Source: Planctomycetota bacterium (GTDB lineage Bacteria; Planctomycetota; UBA1135; GCA-002748355). Taken from it: a stretch of DNA of 64,000 nucleotides. Where the stretch lies: positions 62,001-126,000 of the forward strand of contig JALUUL010000015.1 of the NCBI GenBank assembly GCA_027021385.1, in the 5' to 3' direction. Made by a program: the position numbers and the translations under genes. Shown in pieces: positions 26,925-34,974 of this stretch; position 1 is the first letter of the stretch, and each line of letters begins with the position of its first letter. The notes beneath the pieces were generated by a model. The model ran no database searches. It had not been told where the DNA came from and saw only the letters and a program-made list of their open reading frames with translations.

Positions 26925-27343
26925 CAGCGCCTCTCCAGCAGGATGCGGTCGCTCCGGCCGACGAGGACGAAGACTCCCTCGGGATCGCGGGCGAGGGGCC
27001 GGCCGTGGTAGCTGGTCGCGCCCGGCGGAAGGGCGTGTTCCCGGACGACCAGGCGCGGGTGGAGGAGGGCCGGCGCGAACTCGAGCGGCCCGCGCCACTC
27101 CCCGCGGAAGAGCACGACGCTCGCAGGCGGGCTCTCCTCGAGCACGCGCTCGATCGCGCGGATGCTCTCCTCTCCGTAGACCTTCAGGTGGAAGCGCACG
27201 GGACCCTCCCGCTCGTAGCGCCGAACCTCCGCGATCCGCGCGAGCCAGGCCTTCTTCGGGATCCGCAGGAGCCCGAGCCCGAGGTGGGCGAGCAAGGCCG
27301 TTCCGAGCGCGAGGGTCAGGGCCTTGTGTCCGGGAGTCTTCAT
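26924..27343 (-). CDS. Small membrane-anchored protein of unknown function
   Basis: 139 residues. One N-terminal hydrophobic segment (about 8-26, ALTLALGTALLAHLGLGLL) and then a soluble domain that should lie outside the cytoplasm: VRFHLKVYGEESIRAIERVLEE, SVVLFRGEWRGPLEF and DRILLERR. I do not recognise the family; it resembles the soluble tails attached to some GT39-type proteins. ATGA overlap with the GT4 gene upstream and TGATG overlap with the membrane protein gene downstream show tight coupling, suggesting it works with the membrane protein. Confidence 0.7.
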   Translation of the reverse strand: MKTPGHKALTLALGTALLAHLGLGLLRIPKKAWLARIAEVRRYEREGPVRFHLKVYGEESIRAIERVLEESPPASVVLFRGEWRGPLEFAPALLHPRLVVREHALPPGATSYHGRPLARDPEGVFVLVGRSDRILLERR

Positions 27344-28545
27344 CCTCGGGTCGCTCCGCTTCCGGGGTTGCGGACCGAAGCGTAGAGCTCCTCGAGCCGA
27401 TCGACGACGGCGGGGAGGGAGAAGCGTTCCTCGATCAGGCTGCGGGCGGCCTCCGAACTCCGCGCGCGGAGCGCGGGATCGTCCAGGAGGGGCCGGAGCG
27501 CCTCGGCGAGGGCCGCGGGGTCCTCCGGCGCGCAGGCGCCCGCGCCCGCCTCGGCGATCTCGGGCAGGTTGCAGGACGGGGTGACGAGGCAGGGGAGACC
27601 GGCGGCGCAGGCCTCGAGGACCGCCATCGGCAGGCCCTCGGTCCGGGAGCAGAGCGCGAAGATGTCGGCGTCGCGGAGCACGGCGTCGCGCGCGGAGGGT
27701 GGGACCGGGTCCTCGAGATGGACGCGGGAGCCGAGGCCGGCCTTTCGGATGCGGTCTTCGAGATCCGCGCGGACCCCTTCCTCCGCGGGGCCGACGAAGA
27801 CGAGACGGTCGGAAGGCCGCCGAGCCCGGGCGAAGGCCTCGAGGAGGAGGTCGACGCCCTTGATCCGGGCGAGCCTCCCGAGGAAGAGGACGAGGACCGC
27901 GTCCCCGGGGATCCCGAGGCGCCGGCGCAGGGGACCCGGCGCGCGCGGGGCGGAGGGGGGGGCGGGGAGCGGAACGCCGTTCGGGATCACGTGGACCCGT
28001 TCGGGAGGGGCGCCCTGCGCGATCGCGTCCCGGCGGTCCTTCTCGGTCAAGGCCTGGACGGCCGCGGCCCCGCGGAGCGTGCGGCGCTCGAAGAGCCTGA
28101 GGAAGAGCGCCTTGCGCAGGCCCTTGATCCGGAGGCGGCGCGGACAGAGGGCGCCCTCGGCGTTGTAGACGTAGGGAAGGCCGGCGCGCCGGGCGAGGTC
28201 CGCCGCGAGGACCGTCGCCAGCGAGAGCCCGACGTGGAGGTCGGCGAGGTCGGCTCGGGCGAAGGCTTCCCGGAGGGGCGCCCGGAGCATCGGCGACCAG
28301 TAGGGGACCCGCCGGTGCAACGCGCCCGTGCGCGCGTAGTAGACCTCGTACCCGTCGCGTTCGACCCATCGGTCGCGCGGAACGCCGGGCTCGACGCCGT
28401 TGTCGGTCGTGACGACGCGACAGCGGTGTCCGCGGCGCGCGAGTTCCCGGACGACCGCCTCGGCCGTCGTGACGACGCCGCCGAAACTCCAGGCCGGCGC
28501 GAACTGCGGCTGGACGCGGACGATCCGAAAGGGGCGCGGGTTCAT
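27340..28545 (-). CDS. Glycosyltransferase, GT4 family
   Basis: 401 residues with a GT-B fold. N-domain begins IVRVQPQFAPAWSFGGVVTTAEAVVRELA. C-domain nucleotide-sugar site: FLGRLARIKGVDLLLEAFA, FVGPAEEG, and the EX7E motif in CSRTEGLPMAVLEACAAGLP. It would add a sugar from a nucleotide donor to a growing glycan at the cytoplasmic membrane face. The start ATG 28545 fits the domain; five bases separate it from the GT2 gene upstream. Confidence 0.9.
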   Translation of the reverse strand: MNPRPFRIVRVQPQFAPAWSFGGVVTTAEAVVRELARRGHRCRVVTTDNGVEPGVPRDRWVERDGYEVYYARTGALHRRVPYWSPMLRAPLREAFARADLADLHVGLSLATVLAADLARRAGLPYVYNAEGALCPRRLRIKGLRKALFLRLFERRTLRGAAAVQALTEKDRRDAIAQGAPPERVHVIPNGVPLPAPPSAPRAPGPLRRRLGIPGDAVLVLFLGRLARIKGVDLLLEAFARARRPSDRLVFVGPAEEGVRADLEDRIRKAGLGSRVHLEDPVPPSARDAVLRDADIFALCSRTEGLPMAVLEACAAGLPCLVTPSCNLPEIAEAGAGACAPEDPAALAEALRPLLDDPALRARSSEAARSLIEERFSLPAVVDRLEELYASVRNPGSGATRG

Positions 28546-28549
28546 CTTT

Positions 28550-29362
28550 TCAGGAGGGGGTCCGCCGGAGTTCGAGCATCCGGAACAGGCGGAGGACGAG
28601 GCGGGGGGGGAGGCGGAGGAGGATGCGCTCGCCGAGCAGGCGCAGGCGCCCGCGCGTGTCGAGACGGTCCCGCCAGTGCTCTCCCTTGATCGCGATCGTG
28701 TCGCGGAGGCTGTCGCGGAGCCGGAGCCACTTCGTTCCGGCGTCGTGGATCCGGTAGCGGAGCAGCACGTCCGGGAGGTTCGCGAAGCGCGCCCCCGCGC
28801 GGGCGAGGCGCGACCAGAGATCGTAATCCTCGCAGACACGGTCGCGGTATCCGCCGACCTTTAAAGCGGTCTTCCTCCGCATCATGACCGAAGGATGGGC
28901 GATCGGGTTGTAGCGGGGTAGGGCCGCGAGGATTCCCTCGTGGGTCACCGGATAGCCGCGGAAGCCCAGCGTGCGATCCGTTGCGTCGACGCAGCGGATC
29001 GCCGTGCCGCAGACCGCGAGGTCCGGGTCCGCGGCGAAACGGGCGCGTTGGAGGCGCAGCCGGTCGGGTTCGGCGAGGTCGTCGGCGTCGAGGACGGCGA
29101 CGAGGGGGGCGCGGGCCTCCTCGAGACCCAGGTTTCTCGAACCCGCCATTCCGAGCCGCTTCGCGCTCCGCAGGTGCCGGATGCGCGGGTCCCGGAGTCC
29201 TTCGAGCACTCCCGCCGCGCCGCGGGGGCCTTCGTCCTCGAGGACGAGGCATTCCCAGTCCTGCAGGGTCTGGGCCCTGAGGCTCGCGAGCGCCTTCCCG
29301 AGGAGCCGCGGATCGGGGTCGTAGCAGGGCATCAGCACGCTGACCTCCGGGAGGGCCTTCAC
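28550..29362 (-). CDS. Glycosyltransferase, GT2 family
   Basis: 270 residues with a GT-A fold: VSVLMPCYDPDPRLLGKALASL, VLDADDLAEPDRL (DxD metal motif) and acceptor-side residues CEDYDLWSRLARAG (the ED base motif). Start GTG 29362 overlaps the stop of the preceding gene as GTGA. No membrane helix; it should act at the cytoplasmic face. Confidence 0.92.
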   Translation of the reverse strand: MKALPEVSVLMPCYDPDPRLLGKALASLRAQTLQDWECLVLEDEGPRGAAGVLEGLRDPRIRHLRSAKRLGMAGSRNLGLEEARAPLVAVLDADDLAEPDRLRLQRARFAADPDLAVCGTAIRCVDATDRTLGFRGYPVTHEGILAALPRYNPIAHPSVMMRRKTALKVGGYRDRVCEDYDLWSRLARAGARFANLPDVLLRYRIHDAGTKWLRLRDSLRDTIAIKGEHWRDRLDTRGRLRLLGERILLRLPPRLVLRLFRMLELRRTPS

Positions 29363-32043
29363 CGGGCGCGTCCTCCGGCCGGGAGGGCTCCGCCGATCCC
29401 GCGCGGCAGGTCCTCGCGCGCGACGATGTCTCCCCGGGTCCATGGCCTCGCGGCGGCCGCTTCCCCGCCCTGGAGGAGCCAGCGGTAGATCTGCGCGTGC
29501 CGGGCGGCGACGGTTCCGATGTCGAAGGCCCGCGCCGCGCGCGCCCCCCGCTCCCTGCGCGCCTCCTCCCCCTCGCCCGCGTGCCGGCCGTGGATCTCGA
29601 GGAGGGCGCGGGCGAGGTCCGGGATCCATTCCTCGTGCGCCCCCTCGAGCAGGGGCTTGAGCTTGGCGTAGTGGAGTTCCGTGATCCGCCCGAAGGGCGG
29701 GGGAACGAGCGCGACCGCCCCCCGCCGGGCCTGTTCGCGGGCCGCGCCGACGTCGGACAGGACGGCCGGCAGGCCCCGCCCGAGGGCCTCCTCCGCCGCG
29801 AGCGAGCAACCCTCCCAGAACGACGGGAGGACGAAGGCGTCGGCGGCCTCGTAGAACGGGGCGGGATCCTCCGCGTAGCCCGCGATCACGACTTCCCCTT
29901 CGAGACCCAGGTCCGCGAGATCGCCCCTCAGTTCCCTCTCGTAGCGGTCGTCCATCGTGCGGCCGAGCAGGACGAGCCGGAGGGGAGCCTCGCGCCGCGC
30001 GCTCGCGAAGGCTCGAAGCAGCGGGCGCTGCGCCTTCGGGGGGTAGAGCGAGGCGACGTTCAGGAACACGAAGTCCCCGTCCCCGAATCCTAGGCGCGCG
30101 CGCAGCTCCGACCCCGCCTTCCGGTCCCGCGCCTCCGGGGGGCGGACGCCGTTCTCGACGACGAGCATGCGGTCCCGGGGCAGGCCCAGGCCCGCGAAGG
30201 CGTACTGGGCGACCCGCGCCGACACGCAGATCAGGGCCGAGGTCGCCTCGTCGGCCCGGCGGAAGGCCTCGATCTCGTCGGGCCGGAGCCAGACATAGGT
30301 GTTGTGGAGGGTCTGGACGAAGGGGCGCCCCAGTTCGCGGGCGCGGTCGGCGCCGAAGGGGGAGTGATGGGCGTGCACGAGATCGACGCCCCGCTCGTCG
30401 AGGAAGGCTGCGTATTCCCTTCCGTTCATCCGCGGGCGGACGTGGACCGGGAGGCCCTGCCTCCGCGCCCGCTCGGCGTCCGCGCCCGCGGGTCCCAGCA
30501 CGAGGATTTCCGCGTCGAAGCCCTCGGGGGCGAGCGCCTCCGCGAGGTCGAGCACGACGCGTTCGAGACCGCCCTGGACGAAGGCCTCCGCCTGGAACAG
30601 CACCCGTTCGCGGCGGCCCTCGGGTCTCCAGACGCGGGGGAGGGGCCGGGGAGGCTCGTCCCGCTCTTCCTCCGCCCGGAGCGCGGCCTCGTCGCAGCAG
30701 GTCTCGACCAGCGCCCGCGCGTCGCCCTCGACGAACAGGGCCTCGTTCGTGAACAGGGCGAGGGAGGCCGCGGCGCCGGGATGGCGGGTGAAATGACGGC
30801 AGTCTCCGCGGTCGAACCAGGCGGTCCCCTCGAACGGGGCTTCCTCGTCCTCGGGCCAGAAACAGGCGAACATCCGCCCCTCTCCGCCCGTGGGCGGTCC
30901 CTCGGGATGCCCGGTCGGATCGAGGACCTCCAGCAGCTTCCCGCCGTCCTCCCCGGGGGAGTCCTCCCTTCCCCCCGGAGCCTGGGGGCTCCCCCCGAGG
31001 AGCCCCTCCTCGTCACGGACCTTCCAGGGCCGCGCGCGGAACCGCGCCCTCGCGCGCTCCCGCGCCATCAATTCCCTGCCCGCCTCGAAGAGCCGGAGTT
31101 CCCGCGCCCTGGCGTTCAGGCTGTTGTCGTGCCAGCGGTAGCGATACAGGAGCAGGTCCTCTCCGAGGTGGGAGATACCGAAACCCGCGTTCACGCGCAT
31201 CCAGTAGTCGTAGTCCTCGACCCCGAGTTTCGCGGCGTAGGCCCCCAGGCATCTCCCGATCCAGCCCCGGTAGAGGAAGCAGGGTCCGATGAAGTTGTCC
31301 TGGAGGAGGTTCAGCGCCGCGCAGTCCCGCGGCGGCCGCACCTCGGCCGAGTCGGGCGAACGGCGGTTCTGCGGCCGGAAATCCGAGCCTTTCAGGGGGC
31401 GTCCCTCCGCGTCGATGACGAGGTAGTCCGCGTAGACCATGCCGGTCTCCGGGTGCTCTGCGAGGAAGGCCCGGAGACGCGCGCATTGCTCCGGCTCCAT
31501 CAGGTTGTCGGCCGAGGTCCAGGTGCGGTATTCCCCTCGGGCGAACTCGAAGCCGTTGCTGAGCGCGTGGGGGAGCTTCAGGTTGGGCTGGACGAGGACG
31601 CGCACCCGCGGATCCTCGACGAAACGCGCGAGGACGGGATCGATGTCGTCTTCCGATCCGTCGTCGACGACGAGCAGCTCGAGGTCGCGATGGGTCTGGG
31701 CGAGCACGCTCCGGATCGATTCCTCGAGGAGGTCGGCCTGCCGGTAGACGGGCAGCACGACGCTGATCCTTCCCCTCCGCTCGAAGGCCTCCTGCCCGGA
31801 AAGGGCCGCCCGCTTGAGCCTCTCCTTCTCCCGAAAGCCGAGCCGTCGCTTCGCGATCCGCGCCTTCCAGCTCTCGGGAAGGGTGTCGAAGAGGCCGCGG
31901 CGCACCGCGCGAAGCCAGGGCCCCGGCCCCTCCCTCATCTTGCGGATCGCGAGCCAGGCGATCCAGGCGACCTTCGCCCTGCGGCTTCCGGGCGGTAGGA
32001 GCCCCCGGCGCGATCCACCCTCCTGCTTCATGACCGCCGGCAT
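29359..32043 (-). CDS. Two-domain glycosyltransferase (GT2 + GT4)
   Basis: 894 residues. After a basic N-terminal region (about 1-95), a GT2 domain at 95-330 shows ISVVLPVYRQADLLEESIRSVL, VVDDGSEDD and GVEDYDYWMRV. A middle region (about 345-475) is acidic and Gly-rich with unclear fold. A GT4 domain at about 480-850 shows QAEAFVQGGLERVVLDLAEAL, LNVASLYPPKAQRPLLRAF and PSFWEGCSLAAEEALGRGLP. Two transfer steps in one polypeptide suggest successive sugars. ATG 32043 is chosen because GGAGGGGGG lies upstream and the in-frame extension lacks a domain. It heads the leftward operon and is divergent from wecB across 190 bases. Confidence 0.88.
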   Translation of the reverse strand: MPAVMKQEGGSRRGLLPPGSRRAKVAWIAWLAIRKMREGPGPWLRAVRRGLFDTLPESWKARIAKRRLGFREKERLKRAALSGQEAFERRGRISVVLPVYRQADLLEESIRSVLAQTHRDLELLVVDDGSEDDIDPVLARFVEDPRVRVLVQPNLKLPHALSNGFEFARGEYRTWTSADNLMEPEQCARLRAFLAEHPETGMVYADYLVIDAEGRPLKGSDFRPQNRRSPDSAEVRPPRDCAALNLLQDNFIGPCFLYRGWIGRCLGAYAAKLGVEDYDYWMRVNAGFGISHLGEDLLLYRYRWHDNSLNARARELRLFEAGRELMARERARARFRARPWKVRDEEGLLGGSPQAPGGREDSPGEDGGKLLEVLDPTGHPEGPPTGGEGRMFACFWPEDEEAPFEGTAWFDRGDCRHFTRHPGAAASLALFTNEALFVEGDARALVETCCDEAALRAEEERDEPPRPLPRVWRPEGRRERVLFQAEAFVQGGLERVVLDLAEALAPEGFDAEILVLGPAGADAERARRQGLPVHVRPRMNGREYAAFLDERGVDLVHAHHSPFGADRARELGRPFVQTLHNTYVWLRPDEIEAFRRADEATSALICVSARVAQYAFAGLGLPRDRMLVVENGVRPPEARDRKAGSELRARLGFGDGDFVFLNVASLYPPKAQRPLLRAFASARREAPLRLVLLGRTMDDRYERELRGDLADLGLEGEVVIAGYAEDPAPFYEAADAFVLPSFWEGCSLAAEEALGRGLPAVLSDVGAAREQARRGAVALVPPPFGRITELHYAKLKPLLEGAHEEWIPDLARALLEIHGRHAGEGEEARRERGARAARAFDIGTVAARHAQIYRWLLQGGEAAAARPWTRGDIVAREDLPRGIGGALPAGGRAR

Positions 32044-32233
32044 CGTAGTCCCCCCCTCCCCGGCATTCCCGCCGAATCGATTCCTCCGCCTCCTCCCGCG
32101 GGATTCCCGGAGGCTCCATGACGACAGGGGAAGAAGGCTGGAGGAGCGGGGGCGCTCCCCTATCCTCGGGCGGCCGGGATCCCCGTCCCGGTTCGAGGGC
32201 GGAACCCCGCCGCCCGGGCTACCGAGGACGAAC

Positions 32234-33373
32234 ATGGGCAAGCCCCGCATCCTGATATCCGTCGGCACCCGGCCCGAGGCCGTCAAGATGGCCCCGGTCA
32301 TCCGCGAACTCTCGTCGCGGGCCTTCGCGGACGTCCGGGTACTCGCGACCGCGCAGCACCGGGAGATGCTCGATCAGATCTTCGAGTTCTTCTCGATCCG
32401 GGCCGACATCGATCTGGACCTGATGCGTCCGGACCAGAGCCTGGCCGAACTGACGAGCCGGATGGTCGCGGCCGTGGACCGTGTCCTCGACCGCGAACGG
32501 CCCGACGCCGTCCTCGCCCAGGGGGATACGACGACCGTCATGGTCACGGGACTGTGCTGCTTCTACCGCCGGTGCGCCTTCGGACACGTCGAGGCCGGCC
32601 TGCGCACGAAGGATCCGTATTCCCCGTTTCCCGAGGAGATGAACCGCCGCCTCGTCGGCCGGATGGCCTCCTGGCACTTCTCGCCGACCGAGCGCGCCGC
32701 TTCGAACCTGCGCGCCGAGGGGGTGGATCCGGCCCGCATCCACGTGACCGGGAACACGGTCATCGACGCGCTCCTCGACGCCGCGGCCCGGGTCGACGAG
32801 CGGCCTTTCCGTCCCGGGGAGGGGCGCCGCCTCCTCCTCGTGACCGCCCACCGCCGGGAGAACTTCGGCGCCCCCTTCGCGTCCGTATTCCGCGCGCTGC
32901 GCCGGCTCGCGGATCGCGGGGACGTCGAGATCCTCTACCCCGTCCATCCGAATCCGAGGGTCAAGGGCCCGGCGGAGTCGGTCCTCGGCGGTCATCCCCG
33001 GATTCGATTGCGTCCTCCGATGGACTACGCGGAGTTCCTCGCCGCGATGAAGGCCTCCGACCTGATCCTGACGGATTCGGGGGGGGTTCAGGAAGAGGCC
33101 CCCTCGCTCGGCAAACCGATCCTCGTCCTCCGGGGGAACACCGAACGCCCCGAGGGGGTGGACGCGGGGACCGCGAAGCTCGTCGGCACCGACGAGGAGG
33201 CGATCGTGCGGGAGGCCTCCCGTCTCCTCGACGAGGAGAGCGCGTACGTGGAGATGGCCAGGGCGGTCAACCCCTATGGGGACGGGAAGGCGGCCGGTCG
33301 CATCGCGGACGTTCTCGCAGAGGCCCTGGAGCGGGGAGTCCCCCCGCTGGACCGCGGGCTTCCGGGCTCGTAG
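32234..33373 (+). CDS. wecB: UDP-N-acetylglucosamine 2-epimerase (non-hydrolysing)
   Basis: 379 residues. Interconverts UDP-GlcNAc and UDP-ManNAc. Motifs: ISVGTRPEAVKMAPVI, DTTTVMVTGL, HVEAGLRT, PFPEEMNRRL, VTGNTVIDAL, TAHRRENFG, HPNPRVKGP, TDSGGVQEEAP, LRGNTERPEG. Supplies ManNAc-type precursor for the surface glycan made by this locus. GAGGA precedes ATG 32234. It starts the rightward wecB-permease-ATPase-glycosyltransferase operon. Confidence 0.96.
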   Translation: MGKPRILISVGTRPEAVKMAPVIRELSSRAFADVRVLATAQHREMLDQIFEFFSIRADIDLDLMRPDQSLAELTSRMVAAVDRVLDRERPDAVLAQGDTTTVMVTGLCCFYRRCAFGHVEAGLRTKDPYSPFPEEMNRRLVGRMASWHFSPTERAASNLRAEGVDPARIHVTGNTVIDALLDAAARVDERPFRPGEGRRLLLVTAHRRENFGAPFASVFRALRRLADRGDVEILYPVHPNPRVKGPAESVLGGHPRIRLRPPMDYAEFLAAMKASDLILTDSGGVQEEAPSLGKPILVLRGNTERPEGVDAGTAKLVGTDEEAIVREASRLLDEESAYVEMARAVNPYGDGKAAGRIADVLAEALERGVPPLDRGLPGS

Positions 33374-33421
33374 CATCCGCGGGCCGCGCGGGGCTCCGGA
33401 ATCGGATCCCGCCCGCGCGGG

Positions 33422-34225
33422 GTGCCGTCCTTGCAGACCTTCACGGACATCTACCGCTACCGTTTCGTCCTCGCCAATCTCGTCGGCAAGGATCTGAAGG
33501 CCATGTACCGCAACATGGCGCTCGGCTTCCTCTGGTCGCTCCTGAACCCCCTCGTCCTCGTCGTCGTGCTGAGCCTCGTCTGGACGATCTTCATGGGAGC
33601 GGGCCGGGACTTTCCGAGCCTCGTCCTCGTCGCCTTGATCCCCTGGAACTTCTTCTCCTATTGCCTGACCGGGTGCTCGGGGGCGATCCGCAACAACGTC
33701 TCGCTGATCAAGAAGGTCTCGTTCCCCCGCCAGATCCTCCCGGTATCGATCATCCTGACCCACCTCGTGCATTTCGCGATCCAGTCCCTGCTGATCGTCC
33801 TCGTGCTCGTCCTCTTCCCTCCCCCGGGGAAGGTCCTCGGTCTCCAGCTTCTCTGGCTGCCGGTCCTGGTCGCCCTCGAGATCGGCCTGGTCGTGGGATC
33901 GGGTCTTCTCGTCGCGGGGCTCAACGTCCTCTACCGGGACGTCCAGTACATCACGGATTCGCTGCTCACGATCCTCTTCTGGGCCTCCCCGGTCCTGTGG
34001 TCCGCCGGTCCCGAGTCGGGCCTCGCGGATTGGGGGTGGCTCAGATACGCCTATTTCCTGAACCCGCTGGCGGGAATCCTCGAGGGGTTCCGCGACGTCC
34101 TCTATTTCGGCCGGCCCCCGGCGGGGGGACCGCTGTTGGCCGCCCTCGCGGTCACCCTCTGCATCGGCTACCTCGGGGTCCGTTCCTTCTGGAGGCACGA
34201 GCGGGAGTTCGCGGACCTGATCTGA
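33422..34225 (+). CDS. Polysaccharide ABC exporter, permease (Wzm-like)
   Basis: 267 residues, about six membrane helices, ABC-2 type. The N-terminal amphipathic stretch RYRFVLANLVGKDLKAMYRN and the LGFLWSLLNPLV motif are typical of Wzm/TagG permeases that move lipid-linked polysaccharide across the inner membrane. GTG 33422 is the likely start. TGATG overlap with the ATPase gene shows coupling. Confidence 0.92.
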   Translation: MPSLQTFTDIYRYRFVLANLVGKDLKAMYRNMALGFLWSLLNPLVLVVVLSLVWTIFMGAGRDFPSLVLVALIPWNFFSYCLTGCSGAIRNNVSLIKKVSFPRQILPVSIILTHLVHFAIQSLLIVLVLVLFPPPGKVLGLQLLWLPVLVALEIGLVVGSGLLVAGLNVLYRDVQYITDSLLTILFWASPVLWSAGPESGLADWGWLRYAYFLNPLAGILEGFRDVLYFGRPPAGGPLLAALAVTLCIGYLGVRSFWRHEREFADLI

Positions 34226-34974
34226 TGGGACCCGTCATCCGACTCGCCGGCGTGACGAAGGCCTACCGGCTCGTGCACCAGCGGCCTTTCCTCGCCCGGG
34301 AACTCTGGAGGCGTCTCCTGCAGAAACCCTCGAGGACCGAGACCTTCACGGCCCTCCGGGACGTCTCCTTCGAGATCGAACGGGGGGAGGCGGTCGGCGT
34401 CATCGGGACGAACGGTTCGGGGAAGAGCACCCTGCTCTCCCTGATCGCTCGAACGAGCTACCCGACGGCCGGCACGGTCGAGGTCGAGGGGCGCGTCGGA
34501 CCCCTCCTCGAATTGGGGGCGGGTTTCCATCCGGACCTCACCGGCCGGGAGAACATCTTTCTGAACGCCTCCCTCCTGGGCCTTTCGAGGGCGGAGGTCG
34601 AGACGCGGCTCGAGTCGATCATCGACTACAGCGGGATCCGGACCTTCATCGACAGCCCGATCCAGACCTACTCGACCGGCATGACGGCCAGGCTCGGCTT
34701 CTCGGTCGTCGCGCACACCGACCCGGACATCCTGCTCGTGGACGAGGTCTTCGCGGTCGGGGACGCGGATTTCCAGCAACGATGCGAGGAGACGATCCGG
34801 GGGATGATCGCCCGGGGAGCGACCCTCTTCCTCGTATCCCATGACATGCGCGTCGTGCGGGAGATCTGCTCCAAGGTCATCTGGATCGAGGAGGGACGGG
34901 TGCGGGAGATCGGGGATCCGGCGAAGGTCGTCGAGCGATATCTGCACTCCGCCCAGCCGGTGGGGGCCGGATGA
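34225..34974 (+). CDS. Polysaccharide ABC exporter, ATPase (Wzt-like, short type)
   Basis: 249 residues. Walker A GTNGSGKSTLL, signature YSTGMTARLGF, Walker B ILLVDEVFAVGD, switch His in VSHDMRVV. The GAGFHPDLTGRENIFLN segment is typical of O-antigen and teichoic acid exporters. It ends soon after the nucleotide-binding domain and lacks the C-terminal carbohydrate-binding domain of long Wzt proteins, so chain export probably does not depend on recognising a capped glycan end. ATGA overlap with the next gene. Confidence 0.94.
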   Translation: MGPVIRLAGVTKAYRLVHQRPFLARELWRRLLQKPSRTETFTALRDVSFEIERGEAVGVIGTNGSGKSTLLSLIARTSYPTAGTVEVEGRVGPLLELGAGFHPDLTGRENIFLNASLLGLSRAEVETRLESIIDYSGIRTFIDSPIQTYSTGMTARLGFSVVAHTDPDILLVDEVFAVGDADFQQRCEETIRGMIARGATLFLVSHDMRVVREICSKVIWIEEGRVREIGDPAKVVERYLHSAQPVGAG

